Shown here: one piece after another, positions 12,341 to 25,900 of the stretch
Numbering within the stretch: the first letter of the stretch is position 1
Layout of the letters: the number at the start of each line of letters is the position of its first letter
Source: Monosporascus cannonballus
Taxonomy: Eukaryota; Ascomycota; Sordariomycetes; Xylariales
Direction of reading: 5' to 3'
DNA: 64,000 nucleotides
Assembly (NCBI GenBank): GCA_004154925.1
Contig: QJNS01000049.1
Coordinates: 62,001-126,000, forward strand
Position numbers and translations under genes: made by a program
Notes under the pieces: generated by a model
The model's input: only the letters and a program-made list of their open reading frames with translations
Told to the model about the DNA's origin: nothing
Databases searched by the model: none

Positions 12341-12699
12341 CCGTAACTTATAATAATTAACATAACACTTATAATGCTGTAAATAAATATTAATATAACA
12401 TAATAACGAAATATTTGATTTTTATAAGAAATCGTAATTAAAAGTAATTATTAAATTATATAACTAATAATAAATCAAATTTCTATATGTGTTTATAAAT
12501 GTTAATATATTTCTTTCATTTTATCATGATTAAAATTTAACGATAATGTAATATTATCGGTACATTATATAATAAATTACGGATATTTATTTAATAAAGT
12601 GTATTAATAATAATTTATTACGCTACAATAATACCATTTATTATTTAATTTTTTAATATTAAGAATTTAAATTAAGAAATAAAATTATAATCGGATTAA

Positions 12700-15600
12700 T
12701 TACGACTGTTTATGCGATATAATTCCGTATAAATTCCGGTACGAAAAACTTTGTTTTTTATTTATAACAGTTTTCACGTGATTTTTGGAATAGCTTAATT
12801 TTGGAAAGATAACCTATTAATTTATTAAATAATAATAACGATACGAATAAATTATAAAATAATATTAAAACTTTTAATTTCCTTATTTGTAGTAAAATTA
12901 CCTTTTATCCTTCTAACCTTTTTAAATTTATTTTAATGTTATATTCGTAATAATACGATTATTTTACGCTATTAACTTAATAATATATTGCCGTATATAA
13001 AACATAATAATACATTTTAATCCTGTAACCAGATATATCATTTTTACAAACGTATTTTGCGAAATTATTGCTTTATTTTTTTAACTACTATCCGTAAATA
13101 AAATAATATCGTTAATGCTTATTATAATTTTACGTAATATGTTTATTTAAAACAACCATATTAAGTCGCATACTATGACCTTTAAATTACTGACTTTTTA
13201 TAATTAAATAACCCCAATACTTTAATTATGTTACGTAATCCAAAACAATATTCCAAAGTATTTTGCCGGCAAATTGCTGGTATTAATAACCGAAAATTTT
13301 AAAAAGTTATTACGTAAATACTATAATTTAATAAAGGCGTTTAGTTTTCGTAATACTTATTTTTTATTATTATATTAAATTTTTAATTATAAAATCGAAA
13401 ACTTTTAAATTAGAGGTCATTATTTAATTATACGAAAATTATGTTTCTTTACGAATTAGTAATTATATAAAAATATATTGATAATTATCTAACCAAGGGC
13501 TTTATCCGCCTTATTAATCTTTTAATTATAACTCTTATTTTATACGCAAAGAAACCAACATATAAGGTACATATTTATTTAATTATTACGGCCTTAATAA
13601 CGTTATGTTAGTAAACCGTTATTTTATTCCTTTAATCCGGAAAGCTTTAAACGTTTTTTATTTAATACATGTATTTACGAAACTTAAAATCGTTATAACT
13701 TTTAATTATTTATGAATTATTTCTAAAAATAAATAAAAAATAGTTTTTATGATATAATTCGGATTATTCGAATATTTTGTTATACATTTTGATAGGATAA
13801 ATATTTTGAACATATTGTAATATTATATTAATTATATATTATTTAGCGTTTTAAAAAAATACGTTAGATCTTATTTTATCGATATTTTAATTTATAATAA
13901 AAATAAAGCAAATATAAAAGTTTATATGCGAAATAATTCGAAATTTTATAAAGGCGGAATTAAAAATTAATATGCGCCAATATAAATTTAAATTAACAAA
14001 AATATGTTATTTACACTTGATAACTTTTATTAATATTATTACAATAAACTTTAAAAATATTGAAATTATTTAATAACAAAAACTTTCGAAAGTTATAAAA
14101 ATTATAACGTTTTTTGGTTTTGCAAATTTTTACCGCAAATTTATAAAATGCTTTTCGTTAATTGCAAAATTTCCAATTATTCTAAGAAATAAGTGAAATA
14201 AATAAGTTTTTTAACGCAAAATACCGCAACGGCTTTTTAACGTTTCAAAAACTTTTTATAATATCGGTTTTATTATATTATAACTTTTAACATAAACGAA
14301 TTTTAAAAATCAACATTTCCGATTAAACGTTAGGAAGAATATTTGCGTAATACGATATATTAGGCGTTTTATATATTATCGCCGTTTTTGAATAAAACAT
14401 AATTTTATAAAATATAATTTGGAAATTTAAGCTAAAGAATTATTAATTATTTTTAAAGCTTTCGCAAGATGATACTTAAATATATAAAATGGCGAAATAT
14501 CCATTTAAAATATTATGGATTACAAAATCTTATAATGTTTTATTATTATAAGGTTTTTAAGTTAATAAGAAATATATTAATTTTAATTTTTTTACCATTT
14601 TCGGTTTTAAATAATTTATAATCTAGGAAAAAGAATTACGATGCCGGACATATTATCGTACTAGCTCGGCGTTTAATTTACGGACAGCCATAATTTAACT
14701 AACGATAAAATGGCATACCGATATCGAACGATATCTTAATCCGAATAATAAGAAATTTTCTTTAAAGTATACGTTATAAATATCAACCAGCCGATAAACG
14801 TATTAATTAATAGTTTTTATAAAGCGTTTATATTGATTAACGATATTTTAACGGCGTCCTTAAATTTAATTTGCAAATAATTTAAATTAAATAATCATAA
14901 GGCACTTAAAATTACAAAACTTAATTATAAAGGGATATAAAAATATATATGTATTAAAGATAAATTATTTAAAATAAGCGATCAATTTTTAAAATTATGA
15001 ATATCGTACCGTAGTTATAAAATAATTGTTATATATTATTTAAAACGTTTTGAAATATATAATTTGTTATTGTAAAAGATTATTAATTACGTTTAATATG
15101 AAATATGGTTACGTTTATATAAAGTGCCAATTTTGCCGTTATATTAAGCCGTTTAGAATTTTGCCCATAAGCTATTTTAATTTTTTACCCCTTCCTTTCT
15201 ACTTATAGAATGATATTTTCGTAAGTTACGTTAATTCGTTTCTTTTTTGTACCAAATTTGGATATATTTACGAATACGTTATTATAATAAATAATAAATT
15301 TATAACAATACGGTATTTTATCGTTATTACGAATATATCCGACATTATTTTCGCCGACGACTTTTTCTCGATATATATTATTTATATAATTTTCCAGTTA
15401 TAATTATATCGAACTACGGCATATGATTTATCCTAATCTTTTAAAAAAATTAAATTAATATTTACCTATTATATTTCGCGTTTCGTTAATATATTATCTT
15501 TAAACCGATAATTAAATAAAAGTTATTAATACAACGGTGAAATAATCGTTAGGATGTTATTATTCCTTTTACTAAAATAATTAAATAAATTAATTTTCTT

Positions 15601-16730
15601 AGCCGAATTTATTCGTAATAATTACGTATTTAAAATTATCAGCGTGTTGTTATTGTTTATTAATTATAACTTTTCTGTTATTATAAATACAGAAATATAA
15701 CGGTTTTCCGAAATTCCTAAAATGCGAACCTATTAAAAAAGCTATATTAAAGCGATAAATTATGCGGATAAATTAAAACGAATTTTAAAAAAGGTTAAAA
15801 CATTAATAATAAAAGCGCAAAACTGATATAGGGAATAAATGAATTACTACAGTAATAACGCCCGTATATTTATAGAAAAACGGGTTTAAATTAATATACG
15901 TTATATGAAATTAAAACGCCGTAATAATAAACTTAATAATAAGTAAATACACTTTTTTATTATTATTGAAACATATTTTGATACCGTAATTATATAATTA
16001 TTAATAAAATTTAATTTATTTTTAATATCTTATATTTTCTTAATTTTAGGTTATAAATAAAGCTTTTTAAAGTAAAAATAAATAAATAAGAAATAGGACT
16101 TTCCGGCTAAAAGCGTTATTATTAAGAATACGGACGATATAAAAAATATCGAATAAGATTTTAACAAAATTCTGAATTTTCAAAATATTAAATGCGGGTT
16201 TTAATAAAAGGTTAACTAACCGTGATTATATCATATTATTTAGGAACCAGTTACGAATTTTGAAAAATATAATTTTCATAAAACCGAACTATATAAAAAT
16301 AATTTTTGTAAATTTAAATTACTTAATTAATATTAAATAATACTAAAATATTAACTGAAAATACCGTAAATATTGATAGAAAATTAAAATTATAATAGGT
16401 TGTAAATATAAGATTAATATTATGATACGTACGATTTAATATTTAATATACCTTTTGACATTTAATGCAAAATATATATTTTATTATTACGATCTATATC
16501 AAATAACAGCGCAAAAAATATTTTTCAAATATTAATATTATAATTAAAATTATATATTTAAAATAAATTATATATAACCGTTTTTCGTAAAGGGGTATTA
16601 CGTAAATAATATAAGGCCGGAACGGTATTATTACGGTAATAAAAAGGAATTAAAAAACCGAAAATACGAAAACGTTATAAAAATAATAAAAAAATAAAAA
16701 ACAAAAATTAAGGGGGAAATCTGGTATTTA
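12700..16730 (+). pseudogene. Ty3/gypsy element H (different family), pol remnant
   Basis: This degraded pol of a second gypsy family has LTRs and sequence unlike family A. RT spans about 12900-13970, with a damaged catalytic region near 13780. The connection motif ITFFGFANFYRKFIKCFS is at 14104-14157. RNase H and a linker reading ITMPDILS follow near 14640. The integrase core (D, D, E region) lies about 15190-15640. A possible chromodomain-like tail (VEKILNF...) sits near 16150, and a purine run AAGGGGGAAA near 16710 suggests its 3' end. Gag and both LTRs are not identified. It is non-coding because of many stops. Confidence 0.6.
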
Positions 16731-17099
16731 TATTACAAACACGGTAAAGGCGAATATGCGACAAATTTTAATTAGGTTTATCATATCCCGTACGACGATA
16801 TTATTATTTTCGTATTCGAATTATCGTTATGCATTTCTTATACGGTATTTTATTACCTGGTTATTAGCGCAGCATTATTTCGGCTACATTGCGTATACGC
16901 TATATTAACGCTATATTGTTTTACGATACCAAATATATTATTAATTAGGTAAGGTTCAAATTCGAAAAAAACAGTTTGTATTTTTTATTTGTTTCTATGC
17001 ATTTAAGAATAATTATCTTAAAAAATCAAGGTTATTACTACGGTAGTAATAAAGCAGCTTTTTTAAGCCGCCGTTTCGCTATTTATATGCAAAGGTTAC
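16731..17099. other. Junction between H and the Copia element G
   Basis: Less strongly RIPed sequence that follows the presumed polypurine tract of H. It could hold the 3' LTR of H (from TGGTATTTATATTAC near 16723), but I find no 5' partner. No supported gene. Confidence 0.35.
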
Positions 17100-19598
17100 G
17101 CGCTTGTTAAAAAGCTTTTTTTTTTCGTATAATAACAGAATATCTTCTAAGAACCCAAAAGACGTACAGCGCCGTGACAATGAGGTTATTGCTATTCAAA
17201 ATATATAATTTAACGAAAATGCCACTTTTTTAAATAATATCAAAAACCTAAAAAACATCATTTTGTATATTATAGAAAAAAAGCCCCAGAAAATAATCCG
17301 ACAAGTAAAAATACCTGATTAAAACGATAACTATCTAATTTATATACAAAAAGATTAAAAACCTAAATAAAATAATTTTAGTACCGGCTAAGCAGAAAAA
17401 ATAACTTTAAAAAATACTAACGTAATATACGTACGGAATAGAAAAAAATAAGCCTGTGGGTGAAAAACTAATTATTCTTATACGACCGCTATATTTGAAT
17501 TATTTCCGTCCCCTGGACCATTACCGCTACCAGGGTTTACCCTAATAACTATTGCGATCATTACGCCAATGGAAAAAGTAAAAATAGCTATAAATTCCCC
17601 TTACATTATTTAACCCATAATAACAATAAAAAAGGAAAGGTCTTTACGGGTTGTAAACGTAAATATTTCGTATATTCTATATTAAGAGAATATTATCCAA
17701 AACGAATAGAAAATATGAAGATTTCCATTTAATATAAGATATTGAAGCCTTTTTATAAATATAGACGATAACTGGCCGATAAATTACGAAAGTTTAAAAA
17801 AATTAATTACCCGAAATACGTATTACTTTAATCTGAAAAATAATAATATTTTAATATATAAAAAGGTATTTAAGTTACAAAACCGGATACATAACCGTAA
17901 CTTACCGCCACCGCCGTAAGGCCATAAAAAATAAATACATAGCCGTTAAAGGAAATATTTAAAAAAGCCGAAAAAGCTTATCTGTAAAGCTATAAGAAAA
18001 TACGATCCTAAGAAACCGTTAATTAGTTTTCTATTAAAAAACAGATTTTAAAATATATATAAGTATACGTTTATAAATTTAATGAATACAATTAACTTTA
18101 AAACTATAAACCTTATTTTATTATACGAAACCATTAATATCTTAAAACTATTTATAACGATATATACGTAATTGCTTCGTTAAAAATCGTTTCGAACTTA
18201 AATTATTATTTCAGTTAATTTTAATTTAAAATTTAAATAATGTAACGCTGTAAACGCGTTTATAAATATTAACTTATTTTATAATATGTACGGAAAAAAG
18301 CCATTAAGATATTTATAACGTAATAAAGGTTTTCTAATTAAGAAAGTATTATATGAACTATGGGAATTATTTTTGTTATAACAAAAAAATTCTATTAAAA
18401 CGTTTAAACAATTAGGATTTAACCACGTTTCTTATAAACCTTATTATTTTATTCGGTAAAAATATTTATTTTCTTTTTTATAAATATTTTTATTATTATA
18501 TATCGCAAAAAAGAATGGGATTTTATCGATTAATTAATTTAACAAATATAAAAACGATATATTTTAATAAGGGGTAAAAACTTATAATAATGTTTCGATA
18601 TCGAAATAATTAAAATTAAACTAAATAAAAAAATTGAATTATCCTAAGTTAACTTTGTAAATAAATTAATTAGTTTAGTATTTAAAAAGTGTAAATTATT
18701 TCCTAATAATATTTGAAGTTAATATTAAATTATTGCCAAATCTTGATTTAACGTACTTAAATTTGTTTACAAATACCAAAAAAATCGGTTATACTTTCTG
18801 CGTAAAAATTAATATATAACCCGATATATCCTTTACGGTATATCGATTTGCCTAATTTAACCAAAACCTTAATAATATATATTATAAAATTACCGAGCGA
18901 ATTATATTAAATTTAATTGGAATTAAAGCGTTAACGTTATAGTTCGGGGGTAAAAATTTGTTAAATACTTAAAACAACTTTTTTTTTTCGCAGATAATAT
19001 AATTAACTGAAAGAAATTTTAAATTTATTTGATAGAATTATTCGAATAAATAATAAAATAATAAATAAATAAATAAAATATAGTAATTACTTTAATAACA
19101 GAAACAAAATTATTATTCTTTAAATAAGTTATAAAAAAATCTTATTTAGTTTTCAGTTAAATCAAAACCTAGAAAAATATTTTAAATTTAACTCTGTTAA
19201 ATATATAATATAATAATTAACAAATTATACAGTTTTTTAACGTTAATATTACGGTATTAATAACACAATTACAACATATAAATATATATAATTATTAATT
19301 ATAATAAATCGCAATACAGAACTTAGTTAAAATAAATTATACGTGTATGCCGATATTTTAATTAACGACTTAACGAAAACCTTATTACGCGAACATTTCA
19401 AATATTTTACAAAGGAATTAAAATTAATAAATATTACAAAGACTTTTAATTAATAAAAAAAGGCCTTACGAAACGTTTTAAAAAAGGAATTACTTAATTA
19501 AGAACATTTGATCGCCGAAAATAAAATAAAATAAATAATTATAACTTCAAGAATTATAACAATTAATACCGTAAATGCTATAAGATATTAAAAGGGTA
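17100..19598 (+). pseudogene. Copia element G, 5'-truncated pol
   Basis: The sequence begins near the end of a Copia integrase region (RDNEVIAIQNIQFNEN near 17190). It passes through a proline-rich linker (PSPGPLPLPGFT near 17510) and into RT. The RT start is seen as VYKFNEYN near 18070, and the catalytic box, mutated to FINI, is at 18477-18488. RNase H follows up to the LTR at 19599. The same order on the minus strand is found in element F. Gag and most of the integrase are missing to the left, where H is found, so G is truncated or was joined to H by rearrangement. Mostly TAA stops. Confidence 0.7.
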
Positions 19599-19761
19599 TG
19601 TTAATTAGCAAAAGGTGCTTTAATACCCTATATACGGAAGATTCCCTTTGATCGGAACATATATATTCCGGGATTACATTACCTTAAAGTGCAGTGCGAG
19701 TTTTAAAGCACCTGCAACTAGTTATGAATATACATATAACTGATGTTCCTTATATCTGACC
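19599..19761 (+). repeat. 3' LTR of Copia element G
   Basis: A 163-bp LTR, exactly the length of both LTRs of F. It begins TGTTAATTAGCA (TGTCGACTAGCA in the best F copy) and ends TTATATCTGAC, with the last base changed. The purine-rich AAAAGGGTA precedes it, which fits a polypurine tract and sets the plus orientation. A near-palindrome around GGAACATATATATTCC is kept. Confidence 0.8.
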
Positions 19762-20026
19762 CATAGCATAGCTGGGCAGCTCTATTTCAAAACGTGGTCC
19801 GTATATTAAGCTATATAATTATTTTCTCGTTATAGGGATAAGTTAACCGATCGTTTCTGAATATAATTAACATATCTTTGTAATCTTTAAATTTTGGGAA
19901 ATTAATAAAAAGTATTAAAAAATCAAACATATTACACAAGGCAGCTCAACACACAAATAAGCTGGATACTTTCTTTTAACAATTCTACCATCCGACTTCA
20001 CTTACTTATTTCTTAACAACCACGAC
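19762..20026. other. Leader of the pogo-like gene, mildly mutated
   Basis: Sequence of more normal composition between the Copia LTR and the pogo-like start codon. A terminal inverted repeat should lie here if the transposon is complete at this side, but I cannot identify it without the other end. Confidence 0.4.
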
Positions 20027-20314
20027 ATGGAACGGCTTATAAAAAAATCAAAAATAAACTTGGCTGTTCAAGATAAGAAAAATAACCTGAAAATTAATTA
20101 TAAAAATATTAATTCTATTTATAAGATCTGATATTTTACTCTAAAGACTCAATATGATGGTATACGCGCTCGAACCGATATTATCACTCCTTTACAAGAA
20201 TTAACGCTAATCGGAAAAAAATCGATTATCGAAAAAGTCCTTAACCTAGATGCGCGAACGTTTCGTATCTGGTTTTAATACGTTAAAAATATGGCGAAAT
20301 TGCTGCTTACGTAA
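20027..20314 (+). pseudogene. Pogo/Fot1-like transposase, N-terminal fragment cut by J
   Basis: One frame runs 96 codons from ATG at 20027 (MERLIKKSKINLAVQDKKNN) through a helix-turn-helix-like region typical of fungal pogo/Fot1 transposases, seen as LTLIGKKSIIEKVLNLDART and VKNMAKLLL. There are two internal stops, TGA at codon 35 and a TAA. The LTR of J starts at 20315 and ends the frame; the DDE catalytic part is not present in the window. It is different from the pogo element at 36639. The reading is much less RIPed than J. Pogo transposases bind terminal inverted repeats and insert at TA. Confidence 0.7.
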
Positions 20315-20735
20315 TGTTATGACCCGACCAAGGGAGGGTATCGGAAAGGGTCATTTAGTGACCAAAACAGGACCTAAATAAGTCGAAATCACGTAACATG
20401 GATCCGAAATAATCTAAAAGAGTTAAAAGAATCTATGGAGTTATTCGATATAGATTCGAAATGATCTAAGGGATTTAAAAGGATTTATGCAGTTATTTCA
20501 TATAGATCGTTAATAATCTAAAAGTTTAACGGGATTTATAAAAAGATATATACGTTTATTATTTCCATAATTTAGATAATTTGAATGAATAATAATAATT
20601 GGTTATTTGAAAAAGTTTTAATATTACAAAATATAATTCGTTATTATAATTATGATTTAAAATTTTTAATTTTTTTATTACTATAAATCCGTACGATTAA
20701 AGTTCATTAATTAATTAAATCTTTTAGCCGTTATA
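20315..20735 (+). repeat. 5' LTR of J
   Basis: A 421-bp LTR starting TGTTATGACCCGACC and ending GCCGTTATA. The U5 half matches other family A LTRs; the U3 half holds a 52-bp tandem repeat found in no other copy in the window. Confidence 0.8.
20402..20546 (+). repeat. 52-bp tandem repeat, about 2.8 copies, in U3 of J
   Basis: Units start at 20402, 20454 and 20506 with exact 52-bp spacing (ATCCGAAATAATCTA, ATTCGAAATGATCTA, ATCGTTAATAATCTA). The third copy is partial. Other family A copies carry unrelated short repeats in the same place. Confidence 0.8.
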
Positions 20736-21784
20736 TATAATAAACCTGTATTTTGTAATACCGTTAAATTTTAAACAATATCGCCGACAATATATACAAG
20801 CAAGCAGCTCGAATAACTTACGTATGAGGTTTTTGATTACCCGGATACTGGAATAAAATCTGAAAGGAAAAGGAAAAACCTTACCTTTTTTGCGAAAAAG
20901 TTCTTCGAAGTTTAAATATTATAAATAAACGTATCGTTTGACTTGAAAAAGATAATAATAACTTTATGACGTCTTTTTAAGCGAGCTATAAAAGATTTAA
21001 AAAAAAGAAAAGATCTACGAAATTAAAGAACCTTTTCGAATAAATTATGTTATTTAGTTGAATTTTACCAAGGAATTCAGGGATGTTTTTAAACCATTTA
21101 AGTTAGAGCTTTTGGAAAGAACTTCGATTAAATTATAATTATTTTTAATTTAATACGGAATATACTTCGGGTATTTTCCTACATGATTAATTTTATTTAT
21201 TATACGAATAAAATTCGTATTCTCCCAAGTTATCGCAAATACGTTTATTTAATTTCAACCCGTTCTAAAAAAACATATTATTTTGCAAATCGAAAAACAA
21301 AATCCGGAAAAGGTACGATTATGTAACGATTACGAGCAATTTGAACATATATTAACGAAAGCTTTTAGAACAATAAACACAAAAATATAAACCGAAATGT
21401 AAATTTACTTATTACGATACACAGAATTAATATTTAATTACGAGAATACCTTAATCCTATTAGCTTTTACTGTAAATTAAGGGCAAAGAATATTAATCAT
21501 TAAGTTTTTCGACGGCCTGGAAAAAGAAATTTAAAACGAATTTTTAACTTAATCGGCCTAATTATTTATCGGATTATATCCTTATAATAATTAAGATCGA
21601 CGATCGACAATACCCCTGGCGTATTAAGGGTACCAAAAGAAAAAATAAAAACAAATCCCGATATATAACTAATATCAGAACTTTTCGACGCGGAAATATT
21701 TCTTACGGTACGGAATTAGGACGTATGGAACTAAAAACCATTTATAGGAAAGATTAAAATTAATCCAAATATTTTAATTATAAT
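20736..21784 (+). pseudogene. gag remnant of J
   Basis: Degraded gag similar to that of D at 32930-33960, including the passage around the GGAATCTGAAAAG-like start and the capsid region. It is cut at 21784 within the CCHC knuckle (codons read YFNYN), which continues at 28517 after element I. Stops are mostly TAA. Confidence 0.7.
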
Positions 21785-22165
21785 TCTAACGGCCAAGGGT
21801 TTAACCAACTATTAAACCTTAGTCGTACAGGTTCATGTTAGCAAAAATATCGTAAAAATCTAAACAATAAATAACTTAGTTACGTCTTTTAATACTAAGG
21901 GCATAAAAGTATATTGCCAACGATTGATATTAATAAAGATTACAAATTAAAGTTATTTAAATTATAGAAATAATAAGCATATATATTTTTCTTTTTTTAA
22001 ATTATTTATAATTATGCAGTTAAGGGTAATTATAATCGCTTACAATCCCTTTTACTTACTTTTAATTATTAGTTTGGCAGTAATTACCGTTACGTAATCC
22101 ATAAAATAATACGTATAATCCTTGTTTAACCGTTTATTAAAGCTAGAACTTATTAAGTCGTAATA
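21785..22165 (-). repeat. 3' LTR of I
   Basis: In plus orientation it begins TCTAACGGCC and ends GTCGTAATA, the reverse of the family A LTR. Its U3 resembles that of E1 (GTGATCA-type words) rather than those of C, K or D. Confidence 0.85.
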
Positions 22166-22251
22166 CGATGTTCCTTTTCCCAAACTCTTGCCCTTAAAAT
22201 TTCTTTTCTTTTTTTTTCGTTTAATAAATATTCCTTTTTTTATTTTTAATT

Positions 22252-22941
22252 ATATCGTTTTATATTTTCAAAATCCGATACGCTCTTCGTTCTTTTACTG
22301 TATATCATACTGATTTCGTAAAAGCCTTTAACGAATATAAATACGAAATTATGCTTTACTTTTTCTATTTTTCGAAAGACCCAAGGTATAAAATAATAAA
22401 ACACCTTTTGAAATATAAAAAATATATTAATCGAAACCAATCCTATAATAATACCAACGTACATATTTTTTCTTTACAAAACATTCGTGGCGAATATTAA
22501 CGTTTAAAACGTAAAAGAATACTTACTAAAAAACAATTACTAAAGTTCTAAAAAGTTTACCTTAAGCCTTAACGTCGTTATTAGAAAAAAATAAATATAG
22601 TTTTTTTTCATCTTATTCGCTTACGTAAACAAAAAACGCTAATTCATTTAAAAAACATTATTATAATATAACGTAAACTTTAATCGTTAGACGAATTAAA
22701 AGAACAAAAACGTCGGGAATAAAAACAATTAAAGGCTACCGTAACGGTTACCACGTTAATACATATCGCGGTCGATTGGCCCAAAATCTCGGCTATTAAT
22801 TGGTCGGTTATTAATTAGAACGCGCCTATCGTTATTATTAAAAATTCTTTAACAAACGCTAAATGCCAATCAGGTTTTTAGCGGGTTCCCAAATATTTTG
22901 AAAATCCGGATACCTTTTTTCTTTAAACAGGTAATAAATAA
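22252..22941 (+). pseudogene. Antisense accessory ORF of I, frame kept over 230 codons
   Basis: From an ATA at 22252 (ATG changed by RIP, same place as in K and M) to TAA at 22941, a single frame of 690 bases runs without a shift. Inside it are ten stops, all TAA or TAG, as expected from CAA/CAG or TGG. It shows a basic N-terminal half, a helical stretch with LIRLRKQKTLIHLK, then SLDELKEQKR and a tail with TVTTLIHIAVDWP and RVPKYFENPDT. It lies 87 bp from the 3' LTR and runs towards the integrase-chromodomain end on the other strand. It closely resembles the ORF of D. No known family is recognised; a coiled-coil or DNA-binding role is only a guess. Confidence 0.75.
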
Positions 22942-25900
22942 ATTTATTTTATTTCCGTATATCGAAAAGTTTTCCATTTCGTATACTTAATCGTTTTTTA
23001 TTTCCACATCGTTTTATACTATATATACTTTAATTATATCCGTAATTAATTCGAATAAAAAAACGTAAAAGATTAAATAAAATTTAACTTTTACAGAAAG
23101 TCCTAATTAATACTTATTTTTTAAGATTTTCTTAATAATCTTATATGAACCGATATACTTATTATCGAATTTTTTGTTAAATCGTTTTATTTAAATATTT
23201 TTTATAACGAAAAAAACTATTTCCCCCTTCTCGAAAATTAATCCTTTTAACTTTTTCTAATTATAATACTTATTTATTTGATTTTGTACCAATTCCAGTT
23301 CCGTTTTTATTTCTTAATGCAATTATAGTACTTATGTTAATATAGGGATTATTTTAACATTAATTAGACCGTTATTGCGTATTGTATTATAAACTTTTAA
23401 TATAAAACCAAAATTTACGTTCGCTAAGATTATCTTAATACTTTCATAATAGCTAATAATATAAATTCACTATATAATTAATAATTTCTTAAGCTAATTA
23501 TTTTATTTATAATTAAAATACTATCATAAATAAACCTTTAAAGTTTAATTCATTTGATTTATTGATTTACCCATTTAAGGTTTAAATATATTAAATAATC
23601 TATAATTTAGCACAATTTATGCCGTTAAATTGTGCCAAAGGTTTAATACAAATGTTAATCCTGTATGTAAAATAATTTCAATTAATATTCCGTATATGTT
23701 AAAGATATTTCTAAAAAATATATACGATTTATTCGGTATTTATGTTTTTATAATATATTAAAAATTTCGGAGAATTTTGTAAATTAATAAATAATTACGA
23801 AAATATTATCGTAATATATTTTCGTACTTAAATTTTTTAATAAAAAAACTTAATAATAAAATCAAATATAATTAAATAATACGGTTATTTTATAACTAAT
23901 AATAATTATAATTCTCCGTAAGGCTTATATCGTTAAGTTTTTACGTCAACGCAAATATTATAATACTATATAATTTTCTGTACGGGTAATTTTATTTTAA
24001 AGAAATATATACGTTAAAACCGTTTTAAAGTTTTATAAATTCTGAAATATCCATATAACTAATATTCGTATATTTTTTACACTAAATCTTTTTAATATTT
24101 TTCTGGAATTTATATCTTATTCGATTTTTAATTTTTTAAAAAATTATTATTATATTATTAAATCTTTTTATATGTATCAAAAAGTATTCCTCGAATTATT
24201 GCAAACTGTTATAAACTTAAAGATTTTTGTTTACTAATAACGAAAATTATATGGCTAATTTTGACCAATTCTTCCTCGAGGTCTAATTACTTGCTTAAGA
24301 AATTTACTTTGCCGTTCTTTAAATTTTTTCTATGGATAATAATAGAGTCGAAATTCGCGAATTTTTCTACATATCGAAATTATCGTTATATAAATTCCTT
24401 ATTCGTAATAAATCAGGTAAATATTTAATGATTTTTGTAAACCTTAATTTAATATAAACTTCCTTTTAAAAAATGCGTAAATTTCCGAAATACCATAATA
24501 ACAATTAAATATTCCTCATCTGGAATACTGTAATTAAATTCGGCTCCTTTTAACTTAAACCAAAAAATATAATACGATACAATTTACCTTACTTATTTCA
24601 TTATCCGATTATTGCGCCTAACGCGTAATCCGAAATATCAATTTCTAACTTAACGGGGCGGTTTAAATCGTACATAATTAACGTTAATTCGTTAATAATT
24701 ATGTCCTTAATATCTTAAAATATTTTTTCGATGTTTAACAGTTATTGAAATTTTTCTGTTCGTAAAATTCACTAAAAGTATCCCAAATTTACTGAAACTT
24801 CGAATAAATTTCTTATAATAATTAAGAAATCCAAAAAATATTTATGTATCCTTAATTTTTCTTAACATTTATTATATTATAATTAAAATGATCTTTTTAA
24901 AATTTTATTTTTATGTGTTTTAAAATAATAACAAATCCTGGATATTTTACTTTTTATTTATAAAATTCTCCTTTTTCCGCATTAACAAATCATTTTACTT
25001 CTTATAAATTTTAAGAAATGTTATGAATATATTTTATATATATATTCTTTTATTTCCAAAAAAATAAAAGTATTATTAAAATAACCAACCACAAAATTAT
25101 TAAGGTATTTTCGTAAGACATAATGTATTATTTGTTAAAAAATTATTAATACGTTCATAAATCCTACTAATATTATTCAATATTTAAATAGTCCATATTT
25201 CGTTCTAAAAATTATTTTTATTTATATCCTTTTTTAAATTTAATGAGGTTATATTTATTTTTATAATTAAATATTACAAAGTATTGAGCTCTATAGAATC
25301 TGTTTGTTATTTCCGTAATCAAAAATAATAATATTCGATTTTTAATTATAATATTATTTTGTTATTATTAATTAACTATAAAGCGTAATATTTCATTTTT
25401 TTATGTACGAAAAACATAAGGTATTTTATTAGTCAATTCGAAAATCCAATTTATTTTTTCTGTCGTTAATTGTTTCAGAATTCTTTAAAAATGGGATAAA
25501 ACTTTGGCGAAAACACGTTTTTAAAAATTATTTTATAATTTTATTCGGTATAGTCTCATAATTTCGTTTCAAATTTATTCCTTAAAAACTACTTATATTT
25601 ATAATATTATATTAATATAATAATCAAATTTTCTAACTTTTAAGATTATTATTTTCATTATTTCAAATCCTTATTTAATTACCTTAATTTCGTTTTAGTA
25701 ATAATAACGATACGTCGTATTTCTTTTAATACTCATTTTCTTTTTTAAATTTTACTTTCTTAAGTAATAAGGTTTTTATTATATACTTATACCTGTATTT
25801 ATCATTATTATTGATCGAATATTAAATTTTAATTCTTTTTTATCTATTAATAAGGTATATTACAGACCGTATTTAATTAATTTTTTTATTTATTAAAATT

